From positions 1,156,308-1,220,307 of the forward strand of contig VYZI01000106.1 of NCBI GenBank assembly GCA_013397695.1: a DNA stretch of 64,000 nucleotides. Reading direction: 5' to 3'. Source of the stretch: Centropus unirufus. Lineage: Eukaryota; Chordata; Aves; Cuculiformes; Centropidae. Positions within the stretch are counted from its first letter, which is position 1, and every line of letters begins with the position of its first letter. Under the pieces are notes generated by a model that did not search any database, had not been told where the DNA came from, and saw only the letters and a list, made by a program, of their open reading frames with translations. The position numbers and the translations under genes were made by a program. This document shows, piece by piece, positions 61,901 to 64,000 of this stretch.

Positions 61901-64000
61901 CACCACAATAGCATTCACTTTGGGGTACCACAAGAAAAAAAATCATCCAAAGTTTAGAAAATATGATATACTGAGGAATACTGAAAAATCTAGTGTCTTT
62001 AGTTTTTTAAAAAAAAGAAAAAGAAGACATTAAAAAATCCAAATATAAAAAATGAAAATGAGCAATTATTATCTAAGACTGCATAGAACAGAAAAAAACC
62101 ACATATATAGATTTTTGTATTATACATTTAGGCTTGTTTGTTGTTAAATGCATTTCATAAGGACATTAGGGAATTCCTCTACTGGAAGTTTGAGATGTGA
62201 ACCAGACTGCTACCATGGATAAACCAAAAATACCAAAACCGACACAGAATAGGAAAATTGACCTCCTGAGAATCTTTCCAGACCTAAATATGTAATAGTA
62301 GCGGTTTCAAGAATCCATTTAGAGTGGAATATTTCTCCTCCGTTATTTTCCTGTCTGTAACACATTACACCTCTAGCATACTTTAGCTTTTTCTTGGGAA
62401 GGGGGTTCTCTTCTTCAGGCAATAATAGAAAGAAGAAGAAGCCTGCCTCCATCCCATCAGTCTCTCTTCAGCTAAAGAAACTTGACAGGCATGCAGTGGA
62501 ATCATACTGCCTTGTGCACTTATAAAACAAGGCGCTACTTAAAAATACATGATATTAAAGTAATTGGGCAGTGTATCACTTCTCAGCCAAATTGCTCACA
62601 TGGCATTTAATGACGACACTGGGATAGCCTCTTCCTTTTGAGACAGGGAGGGTTATTCTCACATTCAAGGCAATGAATGGTTTGTAACTAGAGGAGCTGA
62701 ATAATTTTCTACAACACCAGCATAGGGACTTGGACTTTTAGACCATTTTTTTTGTTTGGATACTGGATTTATTCATTATAAATGCACTATTCATTTCTGT
62801 AAAAAAGATGTTTCTTTAATAACAACCTCTTGCTGTGGGAAACTTCCCTAAGAACTCAGGATTATCAGAAATGTCATGTTTTTTTCATTCTGAGAACAAA
62901 TGTCTTGTTTTCAGTAATAGCAAAGTATGGAAGCATGTTTATGAAGAAACTAACAGCTCTCAAACCTGGTACACTGCTTGCATATTCACTTTTCCTTTAA
63001 GAAGGTGAAATTAGAAAGAGGGGACCACATGGAACAGAAATTAGCCACAGTACTTGTTGCTGTACTAGAAGGTACTTTAACAGTAGGGTGATATGTTGTT
63101 AAATGTAGGCGCTAAAACTGAATTATTCACGGTGAGCCCAAACTTTGAAGCAACAAGTATGATGATGTGGTTGTTACTGATTGCACCTGGAATTATTGGA
63201 CTACCCACTCACTAGAAAAGGTTGATTTCTGTGATGCAGGAAACCATAGAATAAAATAAGATCCTTATTTTGAAAGAAATTACCTTTTCTATTAAGAACT
63301 ACAACGTCATGACTGAATCAATGAGGAAATAATGACAGCCTTGGTACAGTGTACACTGAAATGTACAAAAACTTAGAAAACAATATAACAAAAGGTTGTG
63401 AGGTCTCATTCACATGCTTGTTAACAAAGTCTCATGATCAGGATTTTATCGCCTTGAGCACACAAGTACAGAATTTCCCTGGTTTTCACGCTGAAAGTAA
63501 ATGTAACGGTCTTGTTTTTGTTATATCCTCTAACTCACTGTGGAGTTGTAAGTGAACATTATTTCAATTATATTATTCTTCACAATCACACTTTTTTTTT
63601 TCCACTGAAATGATTTAGGGTTTTTCAGACACAGGGACACTGATAAAATTTTCACCATCTCTCCCCCACTGCTATGTAAATTAGCATACAGGAACCAGAT
63701 ATAATGATTACTGCTCAGCCTTCTAGCTCTAAGTGTTATCTACCTGTAAACATCCAGGTTAATAAAAATGTGTGCATGTAAGGTCACATTCAAAACCAAC
63801 ACATTTCATCCTATTAGGAAAGCTCGTTCTAATGTTTTACTTCTACTTGAATTAAATATATTATTTACATTCTGTAGATTGTGATCTGGATTCAGACTGG
63901 AAACTAACACAAGAAGTATTATTGGAGTGACTAATAAATCCAGAAGGTTAATTCTTCATTGCGACCTGGAAGCCCTATTAGTGCCACATTCTTTTGATTA
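58939..64000. other. RALYL intron, no gene
   Basis: AT-rich intronic sequence to the end of the window. ORFs at 60057-60368 and 60581-60937 (minus, 103 and 118 codons) show no recognisable domain, splice context or promoter, and I treat them as chance. T runs occur near 63591-63601. No RRM exon of RALYL was seen. Confidence 0.5.

Overview
The window looks like a bird chromosome. It is AT-rich, and its recognisable repeats are CR1 LINE fragments (at least six, on both strands) plus LTRs of an avian endogenous-retrovirus type. I saw no Alu, L1 or other mammalian repeats. There are no prokaryotic features: no operons, no ribosome binding sites, and the short ORFs are chance ORFs of AT-rich DNA or pieces of transposable elements.

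The one protein-coding exon I can support lies on the minus strand at 6016-6091. Flanked by a good acceptor and donor, it encodes ...DINMAGEPKPYRPKP... followed by GNKRPLSALY, which I recognise as RALYL (RALY RNA-binding protein-like, an hnRNP C/RALY family member), the segment just after the RRM. The window is therefore mostly two introns of RALYL: at least 57.9 kb upstream of the exon (6092-64000) and at least 6.0 kb downstream (1-6015). I did not see the RRM exon(s) or the next downstream exon, so they should lie outside the window.

Region by region: 0.96-1.29 kb, decayed CR1 ORF2 (minus). 3.2-3.3 kb, fragment of an ERV LTR. 6.0-6.1 kb, RALYL exon. 11.2-12.1 kb, a GC-richer block of unknown origin. 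13.96-14.17 and 15.17-15.73 kb, CR1 3' ends (minus). 19.88-20.99 kb, a 97-bp direct repeat ending in a 5-N gap. 28.3-28.9 kb, a solo ERV LTR (minus) of the same family as the 3.2 kb fragment. 34.1 kb, an exon-like non-coding stretch on the plus strand. 37.05-37.3 kb, a possible alternative first exon of RALYL. 48.4-49.4 kb, two CR1 pieces in opposite orientation. 52.5-53.7 kb, a longer 5'-side CR1 copy with the endonuclease domain (plus). 58.85-58.94 kb, a perfect TATGTA hexanucleotide microsatellite.

The most interesting lead is 37053-37233 on the minus strand: a short exon-like ORF with a GTAAGT donor whose splice phase fits the RALYL exon at 6.0 kb, under a CCAAT box and a 19-bp tandem duplication. 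If real, it would start an RRM-less RALYL isoform. I found no evidence of a wholly new biological system.
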